DNA from: Allolobophora icterica | Taxonomy: Eukaryota; Annelida; Clitellata; Crassiclitellata; Lumbricidae | DNA length: 64,000 nt | Assembly (NCBI GenBank): GCA_963556255.1 | Contig: OY744607.1 | Coordinates: forward strand, 2,486,835-2,550,834 | Reading direction: 5' to 3' | Part shown: one piece after another, positions 1 through 55,259 of the stretch | How positions within the stretch are numbered: position 1 is the stretch's first letter | Layout of the letters: every line of letters starts with the position of its first letter | Notes under the pieces: model-generated | The model's input: only the letters and a program-made list of their open reading frames with translations | What the model was told of the DNA's origin: nothing | Database searches by the model: none | Made by a program: the position numbers and the translations under genes

Positions 1-181
1 ATATTCGTGTCTCCCTCTGTCTACTTGTTTGTCCGGCTGTCCGTCTCTCTCTCTTGCTGCCTGTGTTTCCCCTATCCCCACTTTTATGCAGCGTCTTTTC
101 TAACTTTTCGAAAGCATTGCATTCAACTATAGTGGTGCTAGGCAAATAGAGAAAGAATGATGACACTGTTTGTTTTTATAG

Positions 182-11699
<11,518 letters not shown>

Positions 11700-12009
11700 A
11701 TCCATCTCACCAAAATCTCTCACTTTCTTCAAACTACCCGGAAAACTTTTCAGCAAGACACGACTTTAATAGTATCCAGCGTTTTGCAGACCAATATAAC
11801 CAATACAAACGATCTCGGTGGAATCATTGGCATTACTGGCAAAAACATTAAACTCGTTTTCACTGTTATCATGTTAGGTTTGGACGATAGTGGCGAGTCT
11901 AATACTTTCTTTAAGTGACGCTATATAAATTTACAATTACCAGTACTAATCCAAATTAAAACCTTTCATTTCACCGTGGTATAGTCATGTACTTGGTACC
12001 AATAATGGC

Positions 12010-12015
12010 AATAAA
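12010..12015 (+). promoter_or_regulatory. possible polyadenylation signal of the CPAMD8-like gene
   Basis: AATAAA about 310 bp after the stop codon, in otherwise unremarkable 3' flanking sequence. No downstream GU-rich element was tested. Confidence 0.35.
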
Positions 12016-12384
12016 TGATAACTGCCTGTTGCGGAGCGTATTGTTTTCAAGACCATTATGCTGACAAGGGTATTTATTGTTGGCACTGCTCTGGCATAAA
12101 CCAGGGTGCTAGGGTGCTCTGTACTCCAGTCTCGAGTCATCTGGGTCGACGATCGTATTGCTCTTCGGCCCTTGGAGATATGCAGGTGACACGCTGTCGC
12201 ATTTCAACTTGAGCCCAACGTGCCTTCTCGTGTGTTGGACCGTCCTGCTGGAACAGTCCGCCACTGCACTTACGTACGGTACTGTTGCCGTTGACTCTGT
12301 GCAGCACACATTTGCTAACTGTCTTAGAACGCACCTTTACATAGTCACAGTGGCGTCACTAGAGATTGGTTGGTAGTTCTGTAT

Positions 12385-12465
12385 AACTACGCTGTGTCAT
12401 GATTCACAGATGATTCGCGTCGCCCTATCCTTAACCCAGGATTCGGACTGGCACCACCTGAAATC
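12385..12465 (+). repeat. dispersed repeat, same family as 2605
   Basis: CTACGCTGTGTCATGATTCA and GGACTGGCACCACCTG match the family. Confidence 0.6.
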
Positions 12466-12564
12466 GACATTAAAGTTGTTTAGCAGTAGCGATATCTTGT
12501 GGGTGTCATTTCAGTTGACGTCGACCTCTATACTGGTGTAAGACAGTCGTTGCCCAGACGTATC

Positions 12565-13003
<439 letters not shown>

Positions 13004-13039
13004 TTCCAATGTTTAACGACGTCTTATGGCTACAAAGGC

Positions 13040-13645
13040 CGTTGACGTCTTGAACGCGACTGGTGAATATGTAGCTGAGAATGGCAGCGTTTTAAAGGCG
13101 TTTAGCTGTAGTTGTGGATTTAATCATGAACTTTTACATACAGTACAGTACAATACAATGCAATACAATACAACAGAGCTATATAGAAGTTCTTGATTTA
13201 ATGCAGCATTATTTCGTGTTTAGCTATCTGTTGTGGGTGTCAGTCGAAAGAAATCAGTTTAATGTGCCATTTCAACTTGTACGCGATTGGTAAATATTTA
13301 TGTAGCTGTGAGTAGCGGCGTTTTAAAGGTGTCTAACTGCAGTCGTCAATTTAATCATGAACTTCTATACAATAAAGTACAACACAACTGCATAGAGTTC
13401 ACGATTTAATGCAGCGATATTTCGTGTTTAGCGACATCTTGTGCCTGTTAATCCCGTTAACGTCGTCTTCACCCTACATAAGGGTTATGATGTATCATGC
13501 TATCTAGAAATTGAACGCGATTGGTAAATATGTAGCTCAGAGTGGCGGCGTTTTAAAGGTGTCTAACTGTTGTCGTCGATTTAATGCAGTCCTATTGACG
13601 TCGACCTTACATAGGATAAACTATTACCATTACATTCAGTGATAA
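13040..13645 (+). repeat. three long diverged tandem units
   Basis: Units of about 220 bp share GAACGCGATTGGTAAATATG, GGCGTTTTAAAGGTGTCTAA and TTTCGTGTTTAGC. They sit between the CPAMD8-like gene and SYK-like A. Confidence 0.72.
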
Positions 13646-14254
13646 GACTTGTACAGGAATTACGATTTACGAGTAACATTAGTACAAAAAAACATTACTA
13701 AGGGTACTGTATATTGTCTGGTAAAGGATTTAGGGAGAGGTTCGTGGGGTGACACCATGACTTACCGCACTGTGTGACACAAACCATAGTGACGCCGCTG
13801 CATAGTCATAGGTACAGCGCTGTTGTAAGGTACTTTAAATTGCGCTATTTTAAGTACAACTTCTAAGAAGGACTGGGGAAGGCCAAACTGCCTGGTCGAA
13901 ATCCGTCAGAGTAATCGATGAGACAGGGCATGTTTTAATGAAAATTTATCACTGCACATGACAGGCGCCGGAGCACATAAAACTCATAAATAATTAGGAA
14001 TTACAATTCTTCTCATGCACAAACAATGGTTAACAGCCTTTCATCACTGCACATTTTGTGTATCATTGCACGTTAAAACAATCCCTGCGATGAGAACAGG
14101 GAAGAGAAGTCTGTGGAGGAAATATATCTAGAGGAAACAGGTTTATATGCCTGGCCTACATATGTCTTTAGATAGGCCCAGTGGAGTGGAAGGGATCAGT
14201 TCGTGTAAGGAAAGCAGTTCGAATTCTCACAACTGTTGTGGTTCATATGTTCAA

Positions 14255-14515
14255 CGATATCTCATGACTCCCAGGACCGCTAACGTCGCCCTCTTCCTTT
14301 TTCCAGGCTTGGGACTGGCACTAGTATGGGCACTTAGGGCACTATGGGTAGGTCGCCGGTCGCCCTCCCCCTTTTTCTAGGCTTGGAATTGACACTACCT
14401 GGCACTATGTGTAATATGGTATGTCGCCTTTCTTCTATTTTCCACGCTTGGGATTGGCACTATGGGTACTATGGGTAGGTAGGTCGCCCTCTTCCTTTTT
14501 CCAGGCTTGTGACTA
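14255..14515 (+). repeat. tandem units of the 2605 family
   Basis: Four units of about 60 bp around GGCTTGGGACTGGCACTA and GTCGCCCTCTTCCTTTTTCC. Confidence 0.72.
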
Positions 14516-14989
14516 AATAACTGAATCATATATATATAGATACAGGTTATTTATTTGAATCGCATGCAACAAGTCTAGATCAGCCTAAGGCCTTAAAGCA
14601 TTGCAGTGAAAACCATGGTAGCATAACATCTTTTTAACATTACTAATCACGTTTATAATTACATTTATTTTGAAGATGCAAAAGAAGCAGTCATATATAT
14701 ATATATATATATTTTTAAAATCCAACGTTTCTTCAAGCACACTCAACCTCATTTACATGCTTGCATAATTATCAACAACCTTAATAAGACTAATCAACAT
14801 AATTTATTTTGCATAGAAATCTAGGGCAGTAGCCTTTCACGAGTTAGACGGCTCTGGTATACATTCATTTGTTTGATCAAACTCAGTCCTGTAACAAATA
14901 TTAATAAATAAAACACTTCAGCCAGACTACGAGATTAACGATCATATCGCTCAGAAATGATCCATTTCCGAGTGTTAAACAGTTATCGT

Positions 14990-15240
14990 CTCCTTATTGC
15001 GTTACATTGAATTGGGGCTGTGTGAGAGTGTAGGGGTTAGCGTGCTGGACTACCAACCAAGAGGTCAGAGGTTAAAATCCCCGCCAGGGAAGAAATACGT
15101 TTCCAGATTTCTGCTTCACCTGCACCCCCCCCCCCCAGCCAATTCAGCTATAACGAGAACACTGGCCGTACATTGTCGGTGGGAAGATGAGACTGCGAGG
15201 CACAGGACTGGCCACTCGCCGTCATAAGCCGAGGCTAAGA
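14990..15240 (+). mobile_element. tRNA-like SINE, family 4
   Basis: GTTAGCGTGCTGGACTACCA, GGTTAAAATCCCCGCCAGGG and a shared body with ACACTGGCCGTACATTGTCG. The related copy is at 37880-38165 in reverse. Confidence 0.68.
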
Positions 15241-15309
15241 AAATGAAGTCGCTGACACTTCATACCCATGGCTGCCGCTCAGGGTTATCCTAAGGGATAG
15301 CTTTCTTCT

Positions 15310-15553
15310 CGGTACTTTTTTTCTAGAAAAAGGTTCCGGAACTGAACAATTATGGGCGGGCTAAAATCCCGAGAAAAACGGGACTGGGGGTTGGGAGGGG
15401 TCTAAATAAATACTGAAAGTGGTTCAAAACAATGAAATTAAAATGAAATAACTAAATTACTGTTTTTATTATTCAAATAAATAAATTATTTGTTAGTAGC
15501 TGAAAAAAGGTGCCGGAACGCCGTTCCGGCGCATTCCTGCTGAAAAAGCACCG
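15310..15553 (+). mobile_element. hAT-type MITE, same family, 3' of SYK-like A
   Basis: About 244 bp from CGGTAC to GCACCG with the same TTCCGGAACTGA and GGTGCCGGAACGCCG blocks as the copy at 27953. Imperfect 8-bp flanks TTTCTTCT / TTTCTTCA indicate an older insertion. On the minus strand it holds an AATAAA (15465-15470) downstream of the kinase stop. Confidence 0.85.
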
Positions 15554-15772
15554 TTTCTTCAGCAGGAACGCATTGGACAATTCTTATGCGAACACCGTAT
15601 AGGAATTTTCAAGAATGTTCACGAAAAGAAAACAAGAAGAGAACACTTTGGTCATCTCTGCTCTAACAGCGAAGACGGCGATGCAATTAGATCCACTGTA
15701 GATGCTACCGAGAATAGAGATATGATGATGTATCACAAACGTAGCGGACGGTCACCTCGAGCACAAATGGAC

Positions 15773-30743
<14,971 letters not shown>

Positions 30744-30829
30744 TACAGATTGGAGTGAGGCTGCGGATCTAGAAGGTCTCCACTCTCAACATCCGCTTAG
30801 TTTTTACCTCCTCTGAACACGAACGTTAA

Positions 30830-31040
30830 ATTTCTCAGTTTATAACCAAAGCCTTAACAAACGTTAAACTTATAACTTGATAACCAAAACCTTAACAAAC
30901 GTACATTCTAAGTTGATAACCTAGCTAAGAGAAACGTTTAACTTCTAACTTGATGACCAAAGCTACAGCAAACGTTAAACTTCTGACACGATAACCTATA
31001 TAGCTAAACAAACGTTAAACTTCCCTACATTATCACCAAT
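30830..31040 (+). repeat. tandem repeat upstream of SYK-like A (AACGTTAAACTTCTAACTTG)
   Basis: Five variable units of about 45 bp directly 5' of the gene's first coding exon (TGATAACCAAAGC recurs). Confidence 0.8.
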
Positions 31041-31179
31041 TAAAAGTGAAGTGACGCATTCTAAAATTACCAATTAGTTCTAAAATCAGCAGAAGTCGTG
31101 ACAGATCATGCCTGCTTAATTACCGAACACCACATCATCTGGATGACATCATAGGCCGCCTTGTAGATTAAATAATTAA

Positions 31180-31620
31180 GGCACACCTTCCTGGTTGCAT
31201 CATTAGGGCGCAATTTTTGTATAAACTGTTAGGGCTTCTTCTTGATTAAATTTTTAGGGCGCCATCTTGATTAAAATATTAGGGCACCTTCTTGATTAAA
31301 ATGTTAGGATAGCTTCTTGATTAAATTATTAGATAGTGGTAGTAATAATAGTGGTAGTGGTAGTATAGTAGTAGTAGTAGCGTTAGTAGTAGGCCTAGTA
31401 GTAGTAGTAGTAATAGTGGTAGTAGTAGCAGTAGTGGTAATGGTAATAGTGGATTAAAATGTTAGGATATCTGGTTTGTTACCTTATTGATTCAATTATT
31501 TTGAGCACCTTCTGGACTGAATGTTAAGACACCTTTTTATTAAATTATTAGGGCACCTTCGTGACTAAAATCTTAGGATACCTTCTTCATTCAATTATTA
31601 GGTACTTCACAGTGTTTAAT
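31180..31620 (+). repeat. about 25-bp tandem repeat (TTAGGGCACCTTCTTGATTA)
   Basis: About ten variable units, interrupted by (AGT)n at 31330-31450. Confidence 0.82.
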
Positions 31621-31629
31621 TATCTTGCT

Positions 31630-34600
31630 ATTTGTGTTTTTAATTACTTTGCGAGGCACTGTGCCTTAATAATGAAATTTAACCCATAAATCGTGCACTG
31701 ACGGTGACTGACCTGTCTCAAACAGCGGTAGTGGAGGAGTCTCTTCTAATTCTAACTCTATATCTTTCCTGGCCCTGCCATATTGCCCACATGGTGCCCA
31801 CATTGGACCTATTTTCCCATTTAGGTCCCTATAGAGCCCATAATATAGGTACCATCAAATGCCCATGAATATCGCTGGCAAGGCTACTACCACTACTGGA
31901 GGAGCTCAGGCAGACCTCCAACTTCCTCCTCCCCAAAACCGTCCTCCTCCCAACCCCCCATTCCCCTTCTCCAACCCTAGAGGAACAATGGTTCGTTGGG
32001 AAACGAAACCCGTAGCAAGTCGACAGTCCGCCTTATTTATGAATCCGTGACAGGTTTACCGTTTACGTATATATAGGCCTTAAGTATTACGACGACTCGA
32101 GTATAGGCCTCCATAGAGTTGCAGTATTTAGGGCCTACCTACCAGAAGTTGACACCTATGTTCAGATTAAGATCAGCATAATCGGACAATTACATACCTT
32201 TACTGTCCGCCGTTACCTCTTCCAGTCAGCCAACTTTAAAAACAAACAACCAACTCCCTTGAACGATGAATGGGGTCTATCCTGACGACCACACCCTGCA
32301 CGTTCGATCAATCAGTGACAAAAAGACACTCACGATATATTAGAAATTCTCCAAAACCATAAGGAGGTTTCACTGACCTAGTTCAACCAGGTAGCGCAGG
32401 CCAATTCAAGACGAGCCGTACAAACAACTCACGGGGCCTACCGCTGGCCTGTCGTAGGCTGTATGAGGCCTACAACAAATACTGAGTCGTTTCACTTCCT
32501 TCTTCTGTGTGCATAGATAGAGAAAGCAGCAGGAAGAACTGCTTGGCGCTGTCGACCCGCTTGGCAGGCCCAATAGCAAAAACGACCTTTATTAAATGCA
32601 CCAGTTACCGTCAATTTTGCAATTAAAATTAAACGGCCCTGCAAGTTTAAACTGTGTTTAAATTAGGCCTATAATCAGGGCCTAAAATAGTTTGTTTTCT
32701 GACACAAACTGTGCACCTGATTGCTGATTTGTCTGCAGTGTGCAGTGTGCAGTGCGTAGTATGAATTGTTGGGAGATTAGCTCAAGTCAACTGCACACGA
32801 TTTCGTTTTAATTCCTGAAATTCTACAAGTTTGCCAGTTCAAGCAGTCCTACAGTTTTCACAGTTTTAGGAAGAGTGTGCAGTTTGGAAACGAAATCCAT
32901 TTCTGAGTATTTAGGCACCGGATCCAATAATTACTTTGAGCCAGTTAGGCCTAAAACTATATGACCTATTTTTCCACAGACTTCAAAACTCCAAAACTAT
33001 GTGAGTTATTGTTACTGACCGCCGTAGTCTGGACCCTGGTTTTATCTGACTTAGTGCTTTTCCCTGCCAGTATCTCCATGGGAAATAGATGGGACCCATA
33101 TGGGGTCTATAATACAGGTCCCTCGTCTGAATACCCAGGAATACAAGTCCTTATACACGTCCTTAACCATGCATGGGCACCTGAGTGCATGCTGGCTAGT
33201 TTTCGACCTGTACGCCCCTAATCGTAATTATAATCGTATTCGTAATCTCGAGATTTCTACATTGCCCAAAAAGCCAAGTCGCAGGAAGCAGCTTATTCAC
33301 ATGTCACAGGCGCTCAGTCAAAACAAAATCGATAGGCAAATGGGTAAATGTCGGTTCCAGGTCAAGTTCCCAAATCTCAGACAAGCAGACAGCTAGACGG
33401 TTACCCCAGGGTGAGAACTGCATGTCGTGTCGGGGTGATAAGCTTTCTACTGCAGTTTTGAATTTTCTTAGTTTATAAAATACGGATAAAATATTCAACT
33501 CCACATGGCTCAAACTCATCAAAGTCTGACCCCCCGGAAGTCTTTTTGCTACAATTCTCACACTGGTTACCCCACGGTTGCCCATAAGCCTACCCGCAGA
33601 CCTTAAATGGCGTGGTGCCTATTCAAAATGGCAGCGGTTGTGAAAGGATCTCACCCGATCAATTCATTTAAAAATGACCTGCGTCGAGGCCACGTGGTCG
33701 GTAGGCCTATAGAAAAACGTTACGCTACATTTCCATTTCCACTGACGGTGTGTGCAATCAGCATACAAAAACTGCGCTAGAGAAGTTCCTACGCATATTC
33801 TATGAATAGAATCGCAAAAACGTATAGAATAACTGGTATCTTGTTGAATGTATAGGCTAAATTTGCCTGAAAACAATGTCATTAGGCCCTATATCTGAGT
33901 GAATAATAGTTACCATTAATCGTATTTAACCAGCCCAGTAGGCTATTATCATACAAATCACATAGGCCCTAGCAACTGCCAAAATATCTTGTTCACATTA
34001 CCAATCGCATAAATATTATTCAGACTGGAGTTGCAATTGAAAAAACTTTCCTACGTTCAAAAGGCGCTACACGAATGTCCAGATATACACACAATTACAT
34101 AAGAAAGTCATGCAACTTTAAAGCAAATGCCGTCAACCATACTTAGTTTACTTGGATGTTTGTGTTGTAGGCTAATGCAATTGCCTGCGCTTGGGTAACA
34201 AAACTACTTTTTTTACACCACCAAAAAGTTAAAAGCTAGAACCTTTCTGTTTGGTCTTGCAATCTTCATGCAAGCCTCAGCACACTGGAACTTGGATTTT
34301 CTCATACTGTTCCGTAGCAGCTATATCAAATACCTCACCGTATAAAAGCAGCGCTATAAAACAGACCGAAAAATTGGTATCTATGTCGTTACAGCTTTGA
34401 TTAGAGTTCATTGTTTTCGAGTACAGTTTTACTTAATTTTGTCAAAATTCACAATTCTTTAACAAAAATCACTAATATAAAATGCTGAAAACAAAGCTTT
34501 AAAACGTGTAAGCTTACAGTGAACAGACTGGGATTAGTGCAAACTGGGACCGGAAAAATTAGAGAATACTCGGAGTGATAAACAGAAAGCTTTTAGAGCA

Positions 34601-34860
34601 CCAGTTACAACAGTTTATCCTACCAAGACTCAATGAAACGTACAACAAAAAATACTGAAATGCAAACATATTTAGGATGCTTGTCCACTAACACAAACCA
34701 GATGGTGATGCTAAAAACGCACTCAATAAACGTTCATAATGTACAGAGATGTTGCGCAATGTAAACAATTAAAAATCTTGCAAACTGCTGATATAATTTA
34801 TCAGCCGAACGAAGCGACTGTCAACCTGACTGCATATTCTCAAATCCCAGCACGTAGAGC
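31630..34860. other. intergenic, no gene recognised
   Basis: Upstream flank of SYK-like A. It holds scattered TAGGCCTA motifs and short ORFs with no recognisable domain. A non-coding first exon or promoter could lie here, but I cannot place it. Confidence 0.5.
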
Positions 34861-34869
34861 ACTTCTTAA

Positions 34870-35080
34870 ATACTCAGGGCTCAGGGTTAGGGTCAGTGTA
34901 GCCTATACATTTTGTGCGATTAAAAAGCTATATCTACCAGTGGAAGCTGGATATTCTCATTGCAGAATTTTAATTCTGGCGAAAAACAATTAAAAAGCTA
35001 TACCTGCATGTGGAAGCTGGATATTTGCACGACTAAAAAGCTCTATGTGCGAGTGGAAGCTGGATATATTCATTGCAGAA
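34870..35080. repeat. diverged relative of the 47.3-kb telomere-like unit, opposite orientation
   Basis: CAGGGTTAGGGTCAGTGTAG and then three copies of a motif like GCGATTAAAAAGCTATA...GTGGAAGCTGGAT correspond to the reverse complement of the 220-bp units. The palindromic ends are absent. Confidence 0.78.
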
Positions 35081-35089
35081 ATTTCTTAA

Positions 35090-37000
35090 TTTATTCTCAA
35101 CCAATAGCGGCAAGAATAAATTTTTGAATATTTATGAAGTGCTATACGTGTTGGGATTTGGGTAAATGCAACCTGACTGGGTATGTATCGGCACAAACAG
35201 CTCTGGTATGCAAGATGGGGTAGAACCAACTAACGGCCCCCAGCCAAGGAGGATCTTGAATTCGAATTTGATCTCGATAGGGAGCCAGCACTCTCATAAA
35301 TACAGAAATATGAGAGAATTCTGTTAGATTGAACTGGACCATTAGCCACCAGCTGCACAGCAAGAGCCACTTGTGGGCCCAGTGAACATCTCTGGTTAGG
35401 TTAGTTTTAAACAAAAGTTTATCAATTTCCATGCGACAACATAACTCAAACCAATAGAGAAAGCGAAGTCTGGTAAAAGCAAAAAGTGATGTGTTCTGAA
35501 CACTCATGCATAATTTTAACAGTTTCAGTGTGGCTTACGGCCAGGCATTCAGTGTACAAATTCACTGTAATCCAATACCTGGATCGGAGCCAAAAGGAAT
35601 GTGTTGTATTATCAAACATTCGAAAGGGAGTAGACGTACGAGTTGAAAACGTTCAGAAAATACACATATCTGTCATTACTAGATCTTATTTTATTAGCAC
35701 AACCAGTAACATTTGTCCCAAAGCTCTTTGGCGAAATTCTGCTAACAAGTTTCGGTTCATCTCGATAAACATGATTTAAAACATACATGCTATTCCCACA
35801 ACTGTAAAAATAAATACCATCGACTACACATGAAAGAACATGTAACAAAATTAGAACACTGCAACTTTCTGGCATGTTTACGCACTGTCTGCACTAGCGT
35901 ATGGGATGTGACATGATAGTCTGATTCATCAGGAAGTTTGAATGTTGCCAATCGTAAAGGTGTGATTTTGTAGCCAACACCACAGGAATAGTTATACCTC
36001 TGTTGTAGTAATTACGACAATTGTAGTGTCATCAGTAGTGAGTTACTTCTAGGGGTGCTTTACAATGACAGCACAAGTACTAAAATTGCATTTGAAACGT
36101 GAACACTTTTGGCCTCCTATATAGATGACGGAGGGATGTTCCATGTGCATGGACGCCTGTGACCTGAAAGTCCTGATCACCCAATTTAGTCTTAGTTCCT
36201 GGCATGAATACCGAATAACTCATGTCAGCAATAAAATTTTATTGCACTCGATTATTCCGATACCTGATTCTTGCAGAACAGTGCTGGGCTCTTGGGCATT
36301 CTTGGTGGCTGGTCCAAGGCTTTGGAAGTCACTTCCTAGTTCTGTATTGGTTCTCTAGTGTTCTTCAGAACTAAACTTAAAGCTCGATCTGTTTCAGCTT
36401 GCTTGCCCACTGTACCCTGATATCCGGTTTCCCTGACTTATCGGATTTCGACTTGACTTCTTTACTGGATTATTATGTTGACTGCGAGTTCACCTGACAA
36501 TGACTAATGCTTTATGCAGTATGATAACGACACCAAAGAAGTCGTTAGACTAGATTGAAATGGGCAAAATGTGTTTCCAAGGAGTACTCTAAACCCCTAA
36601 ATTTCACCCAGCTGATTGCAACCTGCAATCAGTACAGCCATGGAATGCTCAAGTTGTTGAAAATCGTAACAACAAATGTACAGGGTTAAAATTAACAGGA
36701 AACGCTGATGCTTGTGATAGTTAAGTGCAAGTGCAGTCATGGCTGTTCGCACGACACGGCCGTTAGTACACAACTTTATATCGAGACATTTTCATACGCT
36801 TAGGTTTTTGCAGTGCGTGCGTAACATTATGACTAGATATTCTGCCTCGGTCACTTCGAAATTCATTGTGCAAGTTCTTTTTAAAAAGCGGACAACACTC
36901 GCCCCTACTAATGACCACAGCTAACCCGGAAAGAAATCAATTTATAAATGTTGCATCCCCAAATAACTAAGCACTACTGGACAGCTATGTGATACCCTGT
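35090..37000. other. intergenic, only a LINE remnant seen
   Basis: Apart from the LINE 3' fragment at 36180-36480 I see no gene or ordered repeat. Confidence 0.5.
36180..36480 (+). mobile_element. LINE 3' end fragment between the kinase genes
   Basis: AFLVAGPRLWKSLPSSV recalls the LINE ORF2 motif with GP.LWNSLP; a few damaged codons and a non-coding 3' part follow. Confidence 0.6.
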
Positions 37001-37003
37001 TAA

Positions 37004-37172
37004 CAGGGGCGTCTATCCCCCTAAGTCATTGGAGCAAAGTCCCTTTTCCCCTTCTTCTTCCCCCTCCCCGTTCCTTCCCCCCTAAAATGGTGGCACACAC
37101 AGTGACAGATCTTCCCCCTATTTCTTTGGATGGAGCATTTGCTCCAAGGTTTCTATGGTGTAGACGCCCCTG
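37004..37172 (+). mobile_element. hAT-type MITE (CAGGGGCGTCTA family)
   Basis: 169 bp with termini CAGGGGCGTCTA and TAGACGCCCCTG and perfect 8-bp duplications CCTGTTAA. Pyrimidine-rich interior; no coding capacity. It lies about 450 bp past the stop of SYK-like B. Confidence 0.92.
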
Positions 37173-37624
37173 CCTGTTAAATATATTATCTGTAAAATCG
37201 TGGTAGAGCATTGAAGGGAACAATGGAATTATCCATCGTCAAAAGTATTCAGCTGATTATTTTAACTCCAAACCAGATTGACAAGCTGTGAACATTTGAG
37301 TATGAAGTTCGATAGTAACACCACACTAAAGCGCAGTGGCTAACATGATACTGTTCGGTCACCGTACCAAAATAAAACCAGGAAAAAACTGCCCGTTGAG
37401 CTTACACTCTCTGGTAAAGTTCAGCCCGTGCCCCTAACAACTGTGTCATGCGTAAAACAGTAGGGGATCTCGATTAACGCTAGACTGTCATTCATTAAAA
37501 GTCACATCACTGCTACAAAAACGAAACTGGTGTACAGTTAGATCTGCCGCAGAAATTGAAAGTTGTTTAGCAGCGTCTGCGGTTTTTAACAAACTTAACA
37601 CAACAATACAATGACGCACACATA

Positions 37625-53272
<15,648 letters not shown>

Positions 53273-53714
53273 TTCTTGTCTACCGATCCGAGTTCTAGAA
53301 TTCTATTTAGTCACTGCTGTCAACATTAGATTTCTGACGTATCGTTTCTTCCTGTTCTTCAGAACACTGACGTTAAACTTCTTGCTCAATAATCAAAGCT
53401 TTCCAAGTGGAGTGGCAAATTCTAGAAAAGAAATGGAAAAGGTCTGTAAATCATCCAACTTTAACCCAACATCCAACTTAAAAAGACTCTGTCATGTGTG
53501 CACATGTGTGCCCTACCCACACATATTCCAGAAATTTGAACTCCAATTCTAATTCAAAGCAAAACCCATTTCTTAAAAACTCAGCTCTAACCCCAACTTC
53601 AAATCCTAGAAAAAAACTGAATGTAACAATTTTATTTTATAAAATCACCCAAAATCAAACAGATACAATACAACAAAATTTAATACAATACAACTCAATA
53701 CAACTGTATTGACC

Positions 53715-53880
53715 TCCTTCCAAAGTTCAGAAGTGCACACATTACTATATGACAGAACATTGATGGAAGTGAGCAACTGTGAGTGAAGAACTTGAAAAGG
53801 TCCTTACACAGTGAGTGTGACTGCCGAGTGGAGGATCGAACCCGTACTCTTCGCATTACAAGCAGTGCTCTATCCAGTTC
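53715..53880 (-). mobile_element. tRNA-derived SINE, family 1
   Basis: Reverse copy with GGTTCGATCC B box; the core is altered (CTTTTCAAGTTCTTCACTC). About 450 bp upstream of the SYK-like B start codon. Confidence 0.72.
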
Positions 53881-54389
53881 AGAATAGTCACGTAATCGTA
53901 TTTGTAATCGTAATCTACACACGTCTAGAGTGCCACTCGAAAGCCAAGTGCAGGGCACCAGCTTATTCACGAGTGCTGTATCAAGTCAGAGGGGGTTTTC
54001 AAACGGTAGCCCAAAGCAGGTTCGAGTCCGGTTTCCAGGGGGTCCAGATCTACCTCCTCTAGGTAATAAAACTCAAGTGATCAGTTCAAGTACAATGATA
54101 TCAGTCACCACAACATCCAACAATGGAATTCAAGAGCTACATGCATACCTAGAGAAGATACACAGTATATCTTAACACTTACAGACTCTTATGGCCTGAA
54201 ATGGATATCGACCTGATTACGGCTTAGTTTTGGTGCACCAATAGTTGATGCCTTGTGCATTATACACCGGTGCAACAGAAGTTATAAATTACAATTACAA
54301 TTTACACTACAGGTAAACTAATCATTGCACACAAACAACGCTAGTAACCATAGCGATCACACTAGTAACCATAGCGACAAAGTCTTGCC

Positions 54390-54535
54390 TGATAATGCAA
54401 AAACCGAAATTCTATCCCAGACTACACTCATAATCTTATTTCAGAGTTACAGACTGCATTGCACTTCAATTCTTCATCACACTTTGCTTCCTCCTCTGTC
54501 AGGCTATCCGTCTGGAACAATCCTCCAACGTTGCG
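54390..54535 (+). repeat. dispersed repeat, pair with 52140
   Basis: Second copy of the same fragment, outside SYK-like B, about 1.1 kb upstream of its start codon. Confidence 0.6.
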
Positions 54536-54559
54536 TTATCTGTACTGCAAAACCTAATT

Positions 54560-54625
<66 letters not shown>
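54560..54625 (+). repeat. (TA)n microsatellite
   Basis: About 32 units upstream of SYK-like B. Confidence 0.95.
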
Positions 54626-54629
<4 letters not shown>

Positions 54630-54954
54630 CTATCACACCAGTGTCTGATGCACTAGGCATCAACCAATGATGACTCGCCAAAACAAAGCCACAATAAAGT
54701 CAATATTGCATATTGCTCATTACAGGATATGAACAATATCACGACACAAGATCATGATGTTCACCAAGAGTAACGTGCAGCAACATTATTAATTATTAGT
54801 TAATTAATTACAACTTCTATGGTGATTGTAATTGTATTTACATGTTTACATAACACATACTCAAGATAGACTCATCAATGGCAGTCCTCACGTGACGACA
54901 CAAAATTAGGATAAAAAAATGGTGTTCAATAGCGATAAAGAAGATAGCAGACAT

Positions 54955-55250
54955 CACTGGATTACACCACTGGAGGAGGATTACACCACTGGAGGATTAC
55001 ACCACTGGAGGATTACACCACTGGAGGATTACACCACTGAAGCATTACACCACAGGAGGATTACACCACTGGGGATAACACCACTAGAAGATTACACCAC
55101 TGATGGATCACACCACTAGATGACTACACCACCGAAGGATCACACCACTGGAAGATTACACCACTGGAGGATTACACCACTTGAGGATTACACCACCGGA
55201 GGATTACATCACTGAATGATTACACCACTTGAGGATTACACCACTGGATC
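54955..55250 (+). repeat. 18-bp minisatellite (GGATTACACCACTGGA)
   Basis: About 17 units of 15-19 bp with point changes. Confidence 0.93.
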
Positions 55251-55259
55251 ACCATCATG

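Noticed and set aside
54955..55250. CRISPR-like array
   Set aside because: Units are contiguous without unique spacers; it is a minisatellite in animal DNA.
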